The notes under the pieces are model-generated. The model was given only the letters and a program-made list of their open reading frames with translations. It was not told where the DNA came from and made no database searches. This document shows positions 1-12,550 of a DNA stretch of 64,000 bases, piece by piece. The translations under genes and the position numbers were made by a program. Source of the stretch: Marisa cornuarietis (Eukaryota > Mollusca > Gastropoda > Architaenioglossa > Ampullariidae); assembly GCA_004794655.1 (NCBI GenBank), contig SMMW01000576.1, forward strand, positions 1,240,001-1,304,000, written 5' to 3'. Each line of letters opens with the position of its first letter. The stretch's first letter is position 1.

Positions 1-513
1 CACCAGTGTGTTAAGCTCGATGTGTGAGCGAGGTAACCTTTCCACTACAGGCACGAGCAGCCCGTGCGAGCCAAACGTTAGCTGAGACAACACTTAAGAC
101 CTGATAAAGAGACTAGAACTTCTAGACCCCCACAACCATTAGCAGATATTTCCGAGCTTTCAGATTATCGGCTAAGGACACTTTTGTCTAAAATACAATA
201 ACGGATACTCCGCCTTCCATTTAACTATTAAATAGGGAAACGCTTTGTTTGAATGGAGGTCTAAGAGACGCTTGTATAAGTAAATATGCTCAGCTAAGCC
301 CTAAAGCAGACAAACGAACGCAAAAGCATTGCTGTCAAGGACTGGGCACACCTTGGTACGGACTGATGGGTGGCCGGATTGAACCCCTCGATAGGTGACA
401 TCCAACACTCGGCAGTGCTCGGCGGGCTTAATGGCATGCCACAGCGCCGACCCACAAATGTTACTGATAACAGAGTCAAAACTTCATCAAGAAATCCTCG
501 TTTTCAAGCAGAA

Positions 514-518
<5 letters not shown>

Positions 519-552
<34 letters not shown>
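519..552. repeat. (GT)n microsatellite
   Basis: Uninterrupted GT dinucleotides, about 17 copies. Confidence 0.97.
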
Positions 553-553
<1 letters not shown>

Positions 554-609
554 CATCAAATGCTGTAGTTCTGTAAACAGCGTGGAGGACTGGAGTGTAT
601 TGAATGAAA

Positions 610-630
610 CATGTCAGAATTTCTGACATG
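610..630. repeat. Perfect 10-bp-arm palindrome
   Basis: CATGTCAGAA and TTCTGACATG are exact inverted copies separated by one T. It lies just beyond the donor end of the minus-strand exon candidate at 650-853. Function unknown; could be a dyad protein-binding site or chance. Confidence 0.4.
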
Positions 631-649
631 ACCACAGAAACTCACTCAC

Positions 650-853
650 GTCGAACTTTGTTGACCCTACGTGTCTGTACCTTTTTTGTTCCTGTATTAA
701 ACTTTTTCAAGGCCACGACGACCAGATCTGTTACGGTTAGAGATCGAACATCTTGACTGCGATGCTGCACGTAATGTTGAATTATGCTGTCCGGGTACAC
801 GCTGTCAAATCTAGCTTCACACTGCTTCAGGTTGCATCTAAATGGCTTACAAA
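650..853 (-). CDS. Minus-strand exon candidate with a zinc-finger-like motif
   Basis: Between TTGTGGACAG (acceptor ending 854) and CGAC|GTGAGT (perfect donor, intron from 649) the minus frame has 204 nt, phase 1-1: K-P-F-R-C-N-L-K-Q-C-E-A-R-F, then Q-H-Y-V-Q-H-R. C-x4-C-x14-H-x3-H approximates a C2H2 finger but the spacing is not canonical. The acceptor has a poor pyrimidine tract. Confidence 0.3.
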
Positions 854-863
854 CTGTCCACAA

Positions 864-3800
864 GCCGTGCGTATGTCTCTACAGAATTCGGTTCCCATTT
901 GGCTCAGTTCCATTCTGTGGGCAGTAGAGCCGCTCGCTGCTTGTTTGCTTCGCCTGTTTGAACATAGAAAGTACATAACGAAAGTATAGAAGCAGCCGAC
1001 GTAAAACAGAGAAGCATTAAAAGCACAAGTGGCTGAAGGTTTGGTCTTTCTATGAACCTCTTCTCCGCAGTCTTATTTGCGAAGCTGACAGCAGGCTCTT
1101 GACGGTCATCTGTTCGTCGACCAACCCAAGGCACTTCGCGTTTCATCTTCGTGTCTCTACGTACATGTTCCTCGCTTAGTTGTTGTCGTGTTCCCACAAT
1201 GCTTGACGGCCGTGATTGATGTCTTAATTTTGAGAAATAGACGTCTGGTTGTTGGGTTGTTTTATTTTCCTTTTTAGCTGGGAAGTTTTTCAATGAGATC
1301 TACAGCAGCGAAATGATATTATAAAATGCGTAAGGTTGACTCATTTGCAAAGAGTACCTCCTGGTACCGTGTGCAAAAGCACTGAGAACGAAGAGGACTG
1401 CTAGTCGCCTCAAGCGAGGACTTTGTAGTAGACTTAAAATGGTTGGACCAATGAAACATTGTCAGTACACACAAACGGTGCCAGTATTTTGCTATTTATT
1501 TTGATGATAGAAATCTGTCGAGGGACAATTTGAGAAAAGGAATATGTTTTATGCTGATTTATTTAAAATGTTTCTTTCCAATGCAGAACGACTTCTTTTT
1601 TCTTAAAAAGGACGCTGGCAATATGTGAGGGCGTAATGCATGGATGGTTGTGCGCATGCGTGTGAGTTATGCCTGTTGCATCAGCGAACTGTATGAGGTG
1701 TTACTCTTTTCATTTTGCATTTAAAAGTTGGTTATCGCATGTTGCTGAAGCTGATTGACAATCTTTTCAATATAAGTTTCAGTAACTCTTTGTAATGAAA
1801 TCTCAATTATGAAGATTTTTTTTTCTCTCGACAAAATGGAAGGTAACTTCATTCTATTCAGATTATCGGCACTTAAAAGTTGATTATTACTATTTTAGCG
1901 AACCGTAGCACAATGCTTAACATGTTTCTGAAGAACTGAGCTTCAAAAGTTAATTGCATGGAGGTTTGGCCTCGAGTCTGAGGTCTTAAGCACTGGGTCC
2001 ATAACGTGCAATTATTTTCATTTTCTTAAGTTTGGTCACATTTGTTGGCAAAATAATCGAAGGACTCTCGAAATACCAGACCACCTTGTTTTCACGTAGA
2101 CGATTTGACGTACCTCAGGGGAAAAGACGTAGCTATGGACAAAGATGGCGTTCTGCACCGTACTCAAGCTGTAGTATTGTTTTGTTTCACTCGTGTACTG
2201 TGGAATGCGAACAGACTTTACAAAAACCAAAACATTCCTTGTCATAGACGGTTCTTTGCATGGTGCAGCCGTTCTGTGTTGTGGGGGATCAGAAGTGCCA
2301 TTGTCTGAGCCCCTTCGTATTGGCGACATGGGATGAAACGCTGTATGAAAAACTGTGCTATTTATGGTAGATGCGTTTGTATTTATGAAAATTAAAACAT
2401 AACAACAACATAAACAGCGACTTTTCTTTGAAGAACATTATGTGTACGAATGTGCGGTATATGACTCACGCGTGTGACTTTAATTAGAAAGACATAACTT
2501 CGTGTGTTTCTTGAAGGCTGCAACATTCAAACATGCATCCACCTGTTAATATTCGATAGAAAAGAGCAAACACACATATACATTTTTTTTTACTTTTATA
2601 TGAGTTATGTGTTTGATTATGCCAATCTGGTAAAAGCAAGTTTAGAGTTTTCGATTTGATGGAAGAAAGATTGAAAGATGTCGCCATATACTGGTAACAG
2701 TGGGTACAATTTCTGAAGTTGAAGAAATTGGCTAACGACTTGACTGGTAACAATTTATGGAGCTGAAAGTTAGTTGACATAAATAAGGAGTGAAACAAGA
2801 GGAAAAACGAGGATACCCTGCAGTAACTTAATATACCAAAGAACACGAAAGCTGAGATGACAGAACTATAAAAGACGAACCTCAGCCACAGCCATTCAGG
2901 CAACAGGCACTGTGAGGGGATGACTGCTTGAATATGTTGGCTTCCTGTTGATATGTCACAGAAAACGGCAGTTCCTCGTAACAAATCACTCGAAGCCGAA
3001 GTTATGAACATCCGTACATCCGTACCCCCAGGGTTTGCTTCAACCGCCATTTAATCCTCAAGCCTAAGCATACTATCTGTAGCTGTGGATCGTATGCAAG
3101 TAAAGGTCCTATTGATATTAGCTGCTCTCCCCCCCCCCCAGGTTGGAGCGTATTTCCTGTCACATGGCTCAGCAATGCTTTCTGTCCGTAGCTAACTGGA
3201 GATAAAGTTGCCCCCTGCTTCTGGACTCCAACCCCAGAAGTCTGGATAAAAACAGTAGCAGGTGGGAACGTGAGACTAAATCAACTTTTACTTGTTAGCT
3301 CCTCATATCACCAGAAACTTGTAGTCTTGAAGTCTCAAAAAAATCAGCTCGAGGAGTTTCCATATGCTCAGGTTCAGTGTCAGGGAGTTTGCGCAGTCAT
3401 CTGCTTACTCTTCCAAAAAATCTCCTGTCACTTACTGTCTCCAGCTTTTTCCCACCCTGAGATTTTTTTTTCTAGGCTTCGACTAATAATAGAGGCAGGT
3501 AGGCAATCTTGCGGCCGTAATGTGGGCCCGGAACATGGGAAGATTAAAGGACATAGTATGAGACGCTATACTCCAGTCAGTTTTTGAAGTCGGGTAGATA
3601 GATGGCTGTAACAAACCCTGCAATACAACGGCCCACCGAATTCTCCAACTTAAATTGTGCAAAAACAGGGCGAACAATTTAGTCTGAACGTATGAAAGGT
3701 AAACAAAACCTTGATGTTTGAGAAGCGTTTCCGTTAAAGTTCAACAGGCGTGACAATATCGAAACTGGATTGGTGGGCGATGTGGGTCAACATTCTACCG

Positions 3801-4526
3801 CACGCATGCGCCGTTCGGGACTGAAAGATGTTCACGAGTAAGTTGACCAAACAAGGATGATGTTTACAAAAATTGTTACTCGTTGGAAAATTCTTGAAAA
3901 TAGAAAAGTGAATCAAGAGCCGAGCTCTCACTAAAATTTGACTCGTTGAAGGATTTTTTCCCATTTATGATATGTTATATACGTACGAAAGCGCGGTGAG
4001 AACAACTCTGACTGACATGCTATGTGCTGTAAATTGATCGTCAATTCTAAATATCTAGCCGAAAGGCCAAACGACAAAACATTTCTGTAAATTGATTAGT
4101 CAAGTGTTATAGTCTAGCTGAAAGACTAATAGACAAAACTACTACTAAACCAGAATTTGATGACACCTTCTTCAGTTCCATGGTAATCTGGCTTGCTTTT
4201 TTCAGACTTTTTAGTATTACGTCCAGGATCCAAGGATTTATAAATGATTAAAAATCTTTGACACAACAGAAATGTGTAAATAGCATTCGTTGCAGTGTGA
4301 CGATAAGTGTTAAATAACAATCGAAGGCTTCGTCACCGAAGAGAAAAGAGAGGTAAAATATTATGAATAGACAAAATGTAGCCAAAAAAAGACGATTTAT
4401 TTACAATCACACGCGCTCGCTGTCTCTCTTGCATGCTCACTCACTCACTCACTCACTCCTACATAATACATCCATCCTGCCCCTTCCTTTTCTCTTTTTT
4501 CTCCGCGTGTGAGGTGTAACACTAAA
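864..4526. other. Non-coding stretch, nothing assigned
   Basis: AT-rich, with homopolymer runs (poly-C at 3130, poly-T near 3465). Short frames on both strands lack splice context or plausible composition. No repeat family recognised. Confidence 0.5.
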
Positions 4527-4536
4527 TGTGTGTGTG

Positions 4537-4585
<49 letters not shown>
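4527..4585. repeat. (TG)n microsatellite
   Basis: TG repeats with one CA interruption; preceded by an ACTC tetranucleotide run at 4437-4458. Confidence 0.97.
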
Positions 4586-4586
<1 letters not shown>

Positions 4587-6925
4587 CCTCCCCCTCTACT
4601 GTGCGTGTGTGGGCAGATTATAGGTACCGCGCTCGGGACGCCACCCAGTCGGGACGGTAAAGGCAGTCGCTATGGGTGTCCACGATTTTAGCAGCCGAAG
4701 CGCAAAGCAGATTGTAGCAATGGGTGTAGAGAAGTCAGTAAATCAGTTTGTCTTTGATTCAAATAAAAGTCAGTCTGGCTTGTCGAAAATCGTTCCATGT
4801 CCGACACTTAACACCATCGAGCGACTAACGCTGTTACGGTTGAGTGAGAACAAAGGACACGAACTGAGTGCTGTGGAGTCAAGCATGATGGACTTTGGTC
4901 TACTTTATCACTATGTTCATTTCATAGAAATAGTCTTGAAATGTACGAGAACTGTGCTGGAAGATACTCATAATTTTTTTCTGCTTCCTAAGGTCGAGAG
5001 GCAATTTAGTTGATGTATGTTTTATGTAGAACATCAGGGGTGGTTATCAGTGTGAGACAGAGAAACCGCTTTGACAATGCAGCGGCAATTGAAGGAGAAC
5101 GAAAAGTTACAGATAAGTTCTAAAGTCTACCGGAAACAAATACAAATACAAATAGTGCAGTGTTGCAAAAAGTCATGCTGTATGTCTTCACAGAAAATAA
5201 AAATTTATGTTGATTTTAGAAGAGTGCAGTCTCCAGTCAAAGCAGACAGTAAAGCGAGCGCCAATAATAATCACAGCAACTAAACAGTGTATTCAGCATG
5301 GAAGCACGTGTTATGAACGGTGAGGCACAAAGAACAAACGTCAACTTATTTTTAACGGCAAAAAACTGCCTTGTACGTCATGGCCAGCATTTTATGCACT
5401 TTACAGTCAACCGGGGAGGTTAGTACCTGTCGTAGGGGAGAGCCAGGCCTCACAAGAGGGAGGGGGGGAACAGGGGGTCTATTGTACCCGGGGCTGCGGA
5501 TGAGAAGGGTTCCCGCCCTTGGTCAGTGTATTTTTTTTTCTTTTAATTCAATCTCTGAGGAAAGAAAACAAGTACAGTAACACGGCTGCAAAATGCAAAA
5601 TCATTTTTCCTTATTTACACACTTACACTAAAATGCTCATCTGGTGCAGTGGTGTGGATCTTAGTTTGCTGTCTATATTACGTTAAAAGTAATGCCAGTC
5701 TAATTATAACTTGTAAGCATACTTCTATATACTGGGAAAAAAATTCACGATTACAATCAATGATTAATAATGCAAGGGACCCAAAAAGATTTTCTGCCCT
5801 GGGGCTCGCGGTAGCTCTCGGCGGGACGGTCTTGAGCCCGCCTGAGGTCCTCCAGTGGACAGCCGGTCCACTCCTTCACGTTGGCCACCCAACCTTTCTT
5901 GTAAACAAGTAGAAAGTACGTGCTTAATTACTCCTGGTAAACCATTTCCCCCACATTTTTCTTGGACGTCTTAGCCACGACGCTGAGCCGAAAGCATAAA
6001 GTGGTGTAATTGATGGCTATATGTGCTTCACACGCCACTATTTTTTTGTCTAGCCAGACATCTAGTTATGTTGTTTCTCAACCGTAAAAAAATCAGGCAC
6101 CGAGAAAGTTTTGACGCCTACGTTGCACTTTGTTAACAAACACTTTCATTTATGTCCCATCCTGCTGAATCATGGCGGCACAACATCAGAAGGACAAGCA
6201 CTTCAGCTTAAATCAGCCACAATAAAATCGGGCCAAAAATAGCCCCAGCCTTAATCTTATAAAGTAATAATTGTCGGCCCTGATTTAACACATCAGTAAA
6301 TTTCACACGCTGATTGCTTCTTACTAGCTCGAGGTATTTTGAGAAAGGAGCGTGAAGGGTCAGTTCCAGAAGGCGCGCGCGCCGGAGGCTGCACGTTCTT
6401 TTCTTGGGCCTCCAGGACCAGCTTCAGTATTTTTTTTTTTTTTTAGTTGTCTCGTACACGCGCGTGCTGAGCTGGCATTTCACACACACAGACTGACACA
6501 GACCGCGCATTCGGCACAAAGGCCTATAGCCACCATGACAAATCGCTACTCACTTCCGGTACAGGCAAAAAGCGTCGTCTTCCTGCTGTCTTAGTGAGGT
6601 AAACATAGGGGTTACAGTCTAGTTTTCTGTGTTCCTATGTGTGCTATTAGTCTCAAACTGACTTTTCAATGTAGTCTATCAGTTAATGTGAAGACGTATC
6701 GTATAATCGAAGGTTCCATTTATTTATTTCATGTTTTCGAGCTATGATGCTGCAGTCTATAATTAATAATGCTGCAGAGTATAATTAATAATTAATCGTC
6801 TGCTGCAACACAAACATGGTAATGATTGTGTACGCCAAGTTTTGCTAAGTATAGGTTTTGAATGTAGCTTTATTGTGATAAAAAGTAGATGCATTTAGCA
6901 GATATATAGAGAGAAAAACTTGATG

Positions 6926-6926
<1 letters not shown>
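4586..6926. other. Non-coding stretch, nothing assigned
   Basis: Includes short GC-rich pieces near 4620, 5450 and 5810-5890 (the last weakly tRNA/SINE-like). The 113-codon frame at 4672 has no coding support. Confidence 0.45.

Positions 6927-6987
<61 letters not shown>
6927..6987. repeat. (CA)n microsatellite
   Basis: About 30 perfect CA units. Confidence 0.97.
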
Positions 6988-6990
<3 letters not shown>

Positions 6991-7764
6991 AAAATAGAGT
7001 TTTGCATTTTCAATGCAGTATACTTAGCACTAACATACCTATACCTACATATATTATTTACACAACTTTCACATTTCCTGTAATCATACAATCTCCAACA
7101 ATGGTTTCTTTAGCTGTTAGCTACACTAAACAAGAAACCACATGCATTTATTAAGAAAGTGTTATTTATTTAAAACTTGCTTAACATCAATGAACAAAAA
7201 TTTAAAAAACCATTAAGACTTTTATATCATTGTATTACTGATACTGCATTTTTATTCTGTTTTAAAATGTTACAAAATATAATAATGAAAGTACGTAATC
7301 AGTTACTCCTGAGCAAGTTTCAGCTGCAGCTTACAGTTTTAAGATACGGGTCACAACAAAGCATGATATTATAAAATTACTAATAATTTTGTAAACAATG
7401 TTGAAACAATTTATATAATACAGAATTACACCAAAAATTATGGAATAGTTATATCAAGAGTTTAAGGCTTATGTCATGATTTTAACCACACTAACTGATG
7501 GCTCAACTTAAACCCCATTTTTATTTTATTTTAAAAGACAAGATGAACACTCAAATGTTGGCATGAATAAGTATTTGTAAAAGAGAGTACTAGCAAGTCA
7601 GCAACTCTCTTTCTCAAGCCCACGTATTCCCCTATGAGAATTATAGGAACTATTACCTATTATTCATTGATAGCAAAACGTAAACACAACAAGAATGTTT
7701 GATTCCACAGTTAAAGAAACTTATACAACCATGTTTACTTATGAATCAATAAATATGTGTGGTC

Positions 7765-8018
7765 CCCATGGTGTTAAAAACTGACAATAGAGAATATCTT
7801 AATGGCTGTCCAGCATTTGTGGAGTTTGTTCAGAAAGCTGTCTGCTTCCTTTACTGCTTCAAGAATGCTCTCTAAATTACTTTTTGCTGTCTTCTTTCTC
7901 TTTTTCTTTGGCATTATTCAGTTGGGTTTTTATTCTTTTTTTTTTTTTACCTCACTTCTTCTAGGCTGTTCCGGAATTCTTCATACTTCCTTTTCAAATT
8001 AGTAATTTCGAACGCCAT
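7765..8018 (-). pseudogene. Coiled-coil coding relic with A-run frameshifts
   Basis: Minus strand: ATG near 8018, then M-A-F-E-I-T-N-L-K-R-K-Y-E-E-F-R-N-S-L-E-E-V until TAA at an A-run. In another frame K-K-R-I-K-T-Q-L-N-N-A-K-E-K-E-K-E, and in a third N-L-E-S-I-L-E-A-V-K-E-A-D-S-F-L-N-K-L-H-K to TAA. Three consecutive helical, charged pieces in different frames suggest one ancestral coiled-coil sequence broken at homopolymers. GAG|GTAAAA could instead be a donor. Family unknown. Confidence 0.35.
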
Positions 8019-8123
8019 ACAAAATGGTAATAATATTGATCAAAAACAAGAAACACCTGATTGGTGATTACCATTTGCTGAAATTGTTTTATTCTTACTC
8101 TTCCAATCTCTCTCTCTCTCATA

Positions 8124-8126
<3 letters not shown>

Positions 8127-8196
<70 letters not shown>
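8127..8196. repeat. (GT)n microsatellite
   Basis: About 35 perfect GT units, preceded by a short CT run. Confidence 0.97.
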
Positions 8197-8199
<3 letters not shown>

Positions 8200-8545
8200 T
8201 GGAGCAATGTTTATAAGACGCGTGCTATTGGTCCCAAGACTTTATTTATAGCTTGTTCGGCTGACAGTTTAGAGCTTGGTTCATTCGCTCGATGCCAAAC
8301 GCCCCCTCAACGTGGTCAAGCGGCCAAATCGAGCAACAAACCTCGCGACGACTTGTCTTAATGCGCGGCGACAAGCGCGTCACGCGGGTGACTAGCCGTG
8401 CGGAATAAACGAGCGCCCTTAGAGGCCTCGGCCTCTCTTGATTACAGTGCCACTAGGGCCCCTTTCACCAGCGCTGATAGTCGGCGCGAAATTGTCTTCG
8501 AGTCAACCAACCCACCCACTCACCGACCTTTCCCCTCCCCCCCCC
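8200..8545. other. CpG-rich block
   Basis: Dense CGs (GCGCGGCGAC, GCGCGTCACGCGG) and a 16-bp palindrome AGAGGCCTCGGCCTCT at 8421-8436. It lies next to a GT tract. Could be a promoter-like island or an old element; no transcript signals read. Confidence 0.2.
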
Positions 8546-8843
8546 AACTCCCACCGCGCTTGGCATAGAAAACGTCGTACGCAATATCTTGATAGACTTC
8601 CCTAAGGAGACAAATGTGCCATATCCTTTACTTTTAACATCATTTGAAAGCAGAAAGCTATAAAACTTTTTTAAAAAGCGTGAACAGGGTTTTGCGAGTT
8701 GTAAATAATAAAAATAATTGTGATTAAACATGGAATACCTTCTTGACGTTCAGCAATAAGAAAACAAGGTACAATTAAAAATAAGATATACAATTAAAAA
8801 TTGTTCGACATTGGCACTTCTCCTTCCTTCCTAATATGCGCAG

Positions 8844-8844
<1 letters not shown>

Positions 8845-8890
<46 letters not shown>
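8845..8890. repeat. (CA)n(CG)n microsatellite
   Basis: About 23 CA units followed by a short CG-rich alternation to 8905; alternating purine-pyrimidine, Z-DNA-prone. Confidence 0.96.
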
Positions 8891-8891
<1 letters not shown>

Positions 8892-8986
8892 GCACGCGCG
8901 CGCGCACTTATTTTTCTTCATTTACTCGGATGCCCAAGCCCGGAATGTGGTCAGGAATCTTTGCTTTTGTGCATACTTTCCAATAC

Positions 8987-9177
8987 CTTGTCGACCCCAG
9001 TCTGGAAAACGCGTTGTGTAAATATTCTGCGATCTTGCCTCGCAAACATCGTTCATTATGGCACCCAACGTACGACAGTCTCCAGTTTCTAGGACGCGAC
9101 CTCCCCAGTCTTTGACTCTAACCTTCCTAATCTGGTTCAGACAATCTTGCAGCCTTGCGAGCCTGTCTTCGATGATG
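8987..9177 (-). CDS. Minus-strand exon candidate, unidentified
   Basis: Acceptor GGCGGGTCAG ends at 9178; donor GACAAG|GTATTG follows 8987. The frame reads S-I-I-E-D-R-L-A-R-L-Q-D-C-L-N-Q-I-R-K, D-W-G-G-R-V-L-E-T-G-D-C and F-P-D-W-G-R-Q. Composition is protein-like and GC richer than the surroundings. The acceptor lacks a pyrimidine tract, so this is tentative. Confidence 0.25.
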
Positions 9178-9387
9178 CTGACCCGCCAATGACCACTATG
9201 AATGACCACTCAGGGTTGATAGTCTGTCCTATTTTTATTAAAGTGGCTCCCCCACAATCGCCACAGCATAATCGGGATTATTTTTAGGTTGGTTACAGGA
9301 CTGTGTGTGTTGCTAAGCGTTTGCATTTGGTAAGGCATGCATAATCTGCGCTCGTAAATTGTCACTAGAGGTTTTAATAGTATTGAC

Positions 9388-9513
9388 CTCTGATATCGGC
9401 TGATCAAGGTGAAGAGGTAGTCCATGAAATCCACTCTTATTTCCTGAAAAAGTTTTGTACATGTATGATTCGTAGACTATGATGGCAGTGGACTTCATGA
9501 AGGACACCAAAGA
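9388..9513 (-). CDS. Minus-strand exon candidate, unidentified
   Basis: TTGTATGTCTCGCAG ends at 9514, a fair acceptor. The frame S-L-V-S-F-M-K-S-T-A-I-I-V-Y-E-S-Y stays open to 9313 and may be cut earlier at CAGAG|GTCAAT (9388). Phase 0 at both ends, so it does not join directly to 8987-9177 (phase 2). Tentative. Confidence 0.2.
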
Positions 9514-9782
9514 CTGCGAGACATACAAATAGTTTGCATGGAGGGAGGAACAGCTAAAATCTACTACATGTATTGTTGGTGATATCGGTCATTATCATCA
9601 TCTCTTATCAATTTTTTTTATAAAATGACAAAATAGCGAATAATTCGTTTTCCCTTTGTATTAACAGAATTCAAATTACGGACTCATCAACACCCATTAA
9701 CAACGCTAACATTTGTAAATACGTATGTATGTCTATAAAATACATTCCAGTATCATCCGTGCACTCATATGCGCTCTCTCTA

Positions 9783-9833
<51 letters not shown>
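9783..9833. repeat. (TC)n(AC)n compound microsatellite
   Basis: TC repeats pass directly into AC repeats. Confidence 0.96.
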
Positions 9834-9835
<2 letters not shown>

Positions 9836-10231
9836 CACATGCACACCTACGCACGCTCTCTGGCTCGCACACACGCAGATAGGGACAGAGTCAACGAAGT
9901 TAAAATGTATAAATAATTCTTTAGTTTCACTTGCTATATAATATTTGAAACGCTTCATCACGGGGGTGGGGGGTAACAGCAAACATAAATGATTAGCGCA
10001 ACCTCAAACGGTCAGGTGGTCAAAGGTGAGGAATCGGTTCAATACCTATATTCACCTGCCTGCGTGAGTTTCCGGTTTCTTAATTAAGTAGCAGTCGTGC
10101 CTGCAGCATTGTTGAGTGTTTACAAACACGTTTTCACGACAGTCTACGGTGAATTCTCTACAATATCGCCAATGGTAAGACAATATTTTTAAAAATTATT
10201 TTTGAAATACGCACAAATAGTGTCCTGCAGG

Positions 10232-10299
10232 GTGGGTCACATAAAAGTAGCTCGCCTCGCCCGAGCGCGGTATAGGAGGAGCTCCTTTATGTGGCCCAC
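10232..10299. repeat. 68-nt fold-back hairpin
   Basis: Arms GTGGGTCACATAAAAG (from 10232) and the inverse of CTTTATGTGGCCCAC (to 10299) pair over about 21 bp with two or three mismatches or wobble pairs, around a GC-rich loop of about 25 nt. It could be a fold-back element or a hairpin RNA precursor; the sequence does not decide. Confidence 0.45.
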
Positions 10300-10584
10300 A
10301 CTGTATTTAAAATACTACTATTACAAGTGTTTTCTAAGCTTCATTTCGCAACATTTTCTGTCTCGATCAATTTACCCATCTAGAAAATGTTCATATGCTA
10401 TAACCTAAAGTAGTCATTAGTCATTGTTCACTGTACTGGTAATTTATGATCTCAGAAGGGATAAGGTTAGAAAGAGACAACTTGAGTAAAAATGTATTTA
10501 GATCACAAAAAAGGAAATAGCGAACAGGTCGGTTCAACTCATATTTGCTACCAAACAGTGTGAGCACAGATCATTAAGGATGTC

Positions 10585-10720
10585 TTACGTTCTGTTTCTT
10601 TAATAGGCACAAGATCCTGGTCAGGCACAAGCGAACATTCGTATGTCAAACACTGTTCTAGTCTGACGAAAATACAAGGGAAAAAACTGTTTGAATTTGG
10701 GTAGTGACCAGGAAATATTT
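10585..10720 (+). repeat. Dispersed repeat, partner at 22545-22700
   Basis: AAGATCCTGGTCAGGCACAA, CGAACATTCGTATG and TAGTCTGACGAAAA match, in order and orientation, AGATCTTGGTCATGCACGCA, AAACATTCCTATG and TAGTCTGATAAAAA at 22565-22630. Diverged; family unknown. Confidence 0.45.
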
Positions 10721-10999
10721 ACACCCTTCTTATTCCGTTACAATTAGCATATAGGCTATCCGAAGAAATGTTATCAAGGAAATTATTTCATTGTATTTCT
10801 ATAAGATAAACTCAAAAACTATAAGGATTTAGCACGGACCCCCCCCACCCCCCAAAAAAAGATGCAGAAAGCAAAGTCGAGTAGTTGTACCTAAGCTTTT
10901 AAAGAAAAAAACATTGTTGGTTCTTAACGCACTCCACTCCAAAATTGTCTTCGTTAAACTGACCGTTATTACATTACCCGGCAGTGCCCAAGCCGCAAC

Positions 11000-11152
11000 C
11001 AGTGGCGTAGAAGATGCTCAACATTTTTTTTTGGGGGGGTGGGGGGCAACCCAATGCTGACAGTGAACGACGTTCACACTCTTGCCTCCTCAGTATCTTT
11101 TCTGAGGTGCGGCTGCCCTCCCCCCTTTGCCCCTCTGGTTCCTACGCCACTG
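11000..11152. mobile_element. 153-bp MITE with CAGTGGCGTAG ends
   Basis: Perfect inverted ends CAGTGGCGTAG (11000-11010) and CTACGCCACTG (11142-11152), with GCAAC-type repeats on both flanks. The interior is G/C-run rich. A related partial copy is at 62432-62530. Confidence 0.6.
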
Positions 11153-11212
11153 GCAACCTGCTGCTGCTGCTGCTTTACCGTCCACTCGTTACCTCAAGTG
11201 TCGTAGGAAGAT

Positions 11213-11590
11213 GGAGACGGCGGCTGATGGTTCAGTGTGAGGCCTCGGTGACAAAGTCACGTGACGAGATGATCTTTGCCTCACTCTCTTTCCAGCGTCT
11301 GCGTTTAATGTTTAATGCTCATGATTTTTATGTCTCAGTTTGATTGGCTGTACTATAACCGGACGGTTGCCCCATTAAGCCAAAAGTGCCGAATACGATA
11401 AATTTCTGCGAATATCCTATACTCGTCTAAGTACTAAAAGATTCGTAGTTTGGGTAAGTGATGTGTACAGACATTTTTTGTGGCAGCGGGGAAACAGACT
11501 ATAAAGACGTTTGTTTAGTGGGAAGGGTTTCTGGAGGTTTTTTTTGCCCATTTTATGTCTGCTGCTTCTGATGAGGAACGATGAGACTAC
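11213..11590 (+). promoter_or_regulatory. Duplicated non-coding block A (E-box plus TATA-like), upstream of copy 1
   Basis: This block is highly similar along its length to 15140-15543. Both contain the perfect palindrome GTCACGTGAC (here 11256-11265), a bHLH-type E-box, and a TATAAAG (here 11500-11506) inside a conserved GACTATAAAGACGTTTGTTTA context, then a conserved run ending GATGAGACTAC. It lies about 1 kb before the coding exon of copy 1, so a promoter role is plausible but inferred. I see no convincing first coding exon in it. Confidence 0.4.
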
Positions 11591-12550
11591 AAATCCGTGA
11601 GCGATTAAAATACATTAACCTGGCAGTGTGTTTGTGCTGTGGCTCGCAAAATATTCATGGATCATCGTTTATGGATTTACTTTAGGGCCATCGTGTCTTG
11701 ATGGGCATTTGAAAAAGCTGATCTACTGGCAGGTGCTACGGACGAGCATTACGAAATCGTCAGCGATTGATCCCCATGCCCACACTCCTGCCATCTCTGA
11801 TCCTTTCCCTTCTTCGTTTTTGGATTTATCTTTCAAAAGATCTTTCAAAAATTCAAGCATTTTTCCAGGTGCAGCTTAGCTATCCTTGGAGCAGCAGTCC
11901 TGAGGACTACGGAAACGCCGATCAGGCTCCCCAAGGTTCTAGGGTTTCAAACAAGAACGTGACCCAAAAAAACGGTTTCTGAACAAGGCGTAGGTGTTCG
12001 TCTTGGCACCTCACAGTGTCGGATTTTTGTCCGTCGTTCCATTATTATTTTTAAAGTTTCCCGATGGACTACCCTTCTCATCAGTAGAAAAAAAACAAGA
12101 AAACAAACTGTTCGCATGGACGAGCCTGGATGCGTGTAGGAGGATGAACAGGAAGAAAGGAAGCAAAATTTTTTCTTGATTCCAGATTTCTTTTTCATGA
12201 TTTTGCTTCTGTTGCTGCTTTTGAAAATTTAGATTGTTAGTTCTTGCCTTGTATGTTGTGCCTTGTTTGTCAAAATCGTGTTTTTCTATAACAATTGATA
12301 GTTGAAATTTATGCAAACATATTGTTTGAATACCTTTCGAATAATGTTTCCAAAAATGTATTTATTCCAGAAGAATACTTTATATTTTTGTATTAAGAAG
12401 AGAAGCAAGCAGATCGCCCACCGTAAAGAAAACGGTAGTTTTTTTTTAACTTCGAACAAACCTTCAACAAGCGTGCGAATGTATCTAAAACTTTTAATTT
12501 TCCATTGAGATATCGAATATGTTTTGATAGCTGACTTGCTTTGTGTGCAG

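Noticed and set aside
904..1293. 129-codon minus-strand frame
   Set aside because: No recognisable domain, atypical composition and no supporting signals.
2484..3050. 188-codon minus-strand frame
   Set aside because: Low-complexity hydrophobic and aromatic composition as expected from AT-rich non-coding DNA; no start context or splice sites of note.
5805..5895. tRNA-like/SINE head in a GC-rich piece
   Set aside because: Boxes only loosely match and there is no tail or TSD.
8024..9116. Cys-Val and His-Thr repeat proteins here and at other GT/CA tracts
   Set aside because: Frames made of dinucleotide repeats, with no coding flanks.
10003..10050. tRNA gene or SINE from GGTTCAATACC at about 10038
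   Set aside because: Box B matches, but no acceptable box A or cloverleaf can be formed.
12524..12550. TTG-initiated start of the 230-codon hormone frame
   Set aside because: TTG is not a normal animal start, and the bases 12524-12550 end in a clear CAG acceptor, so they are read as intron.
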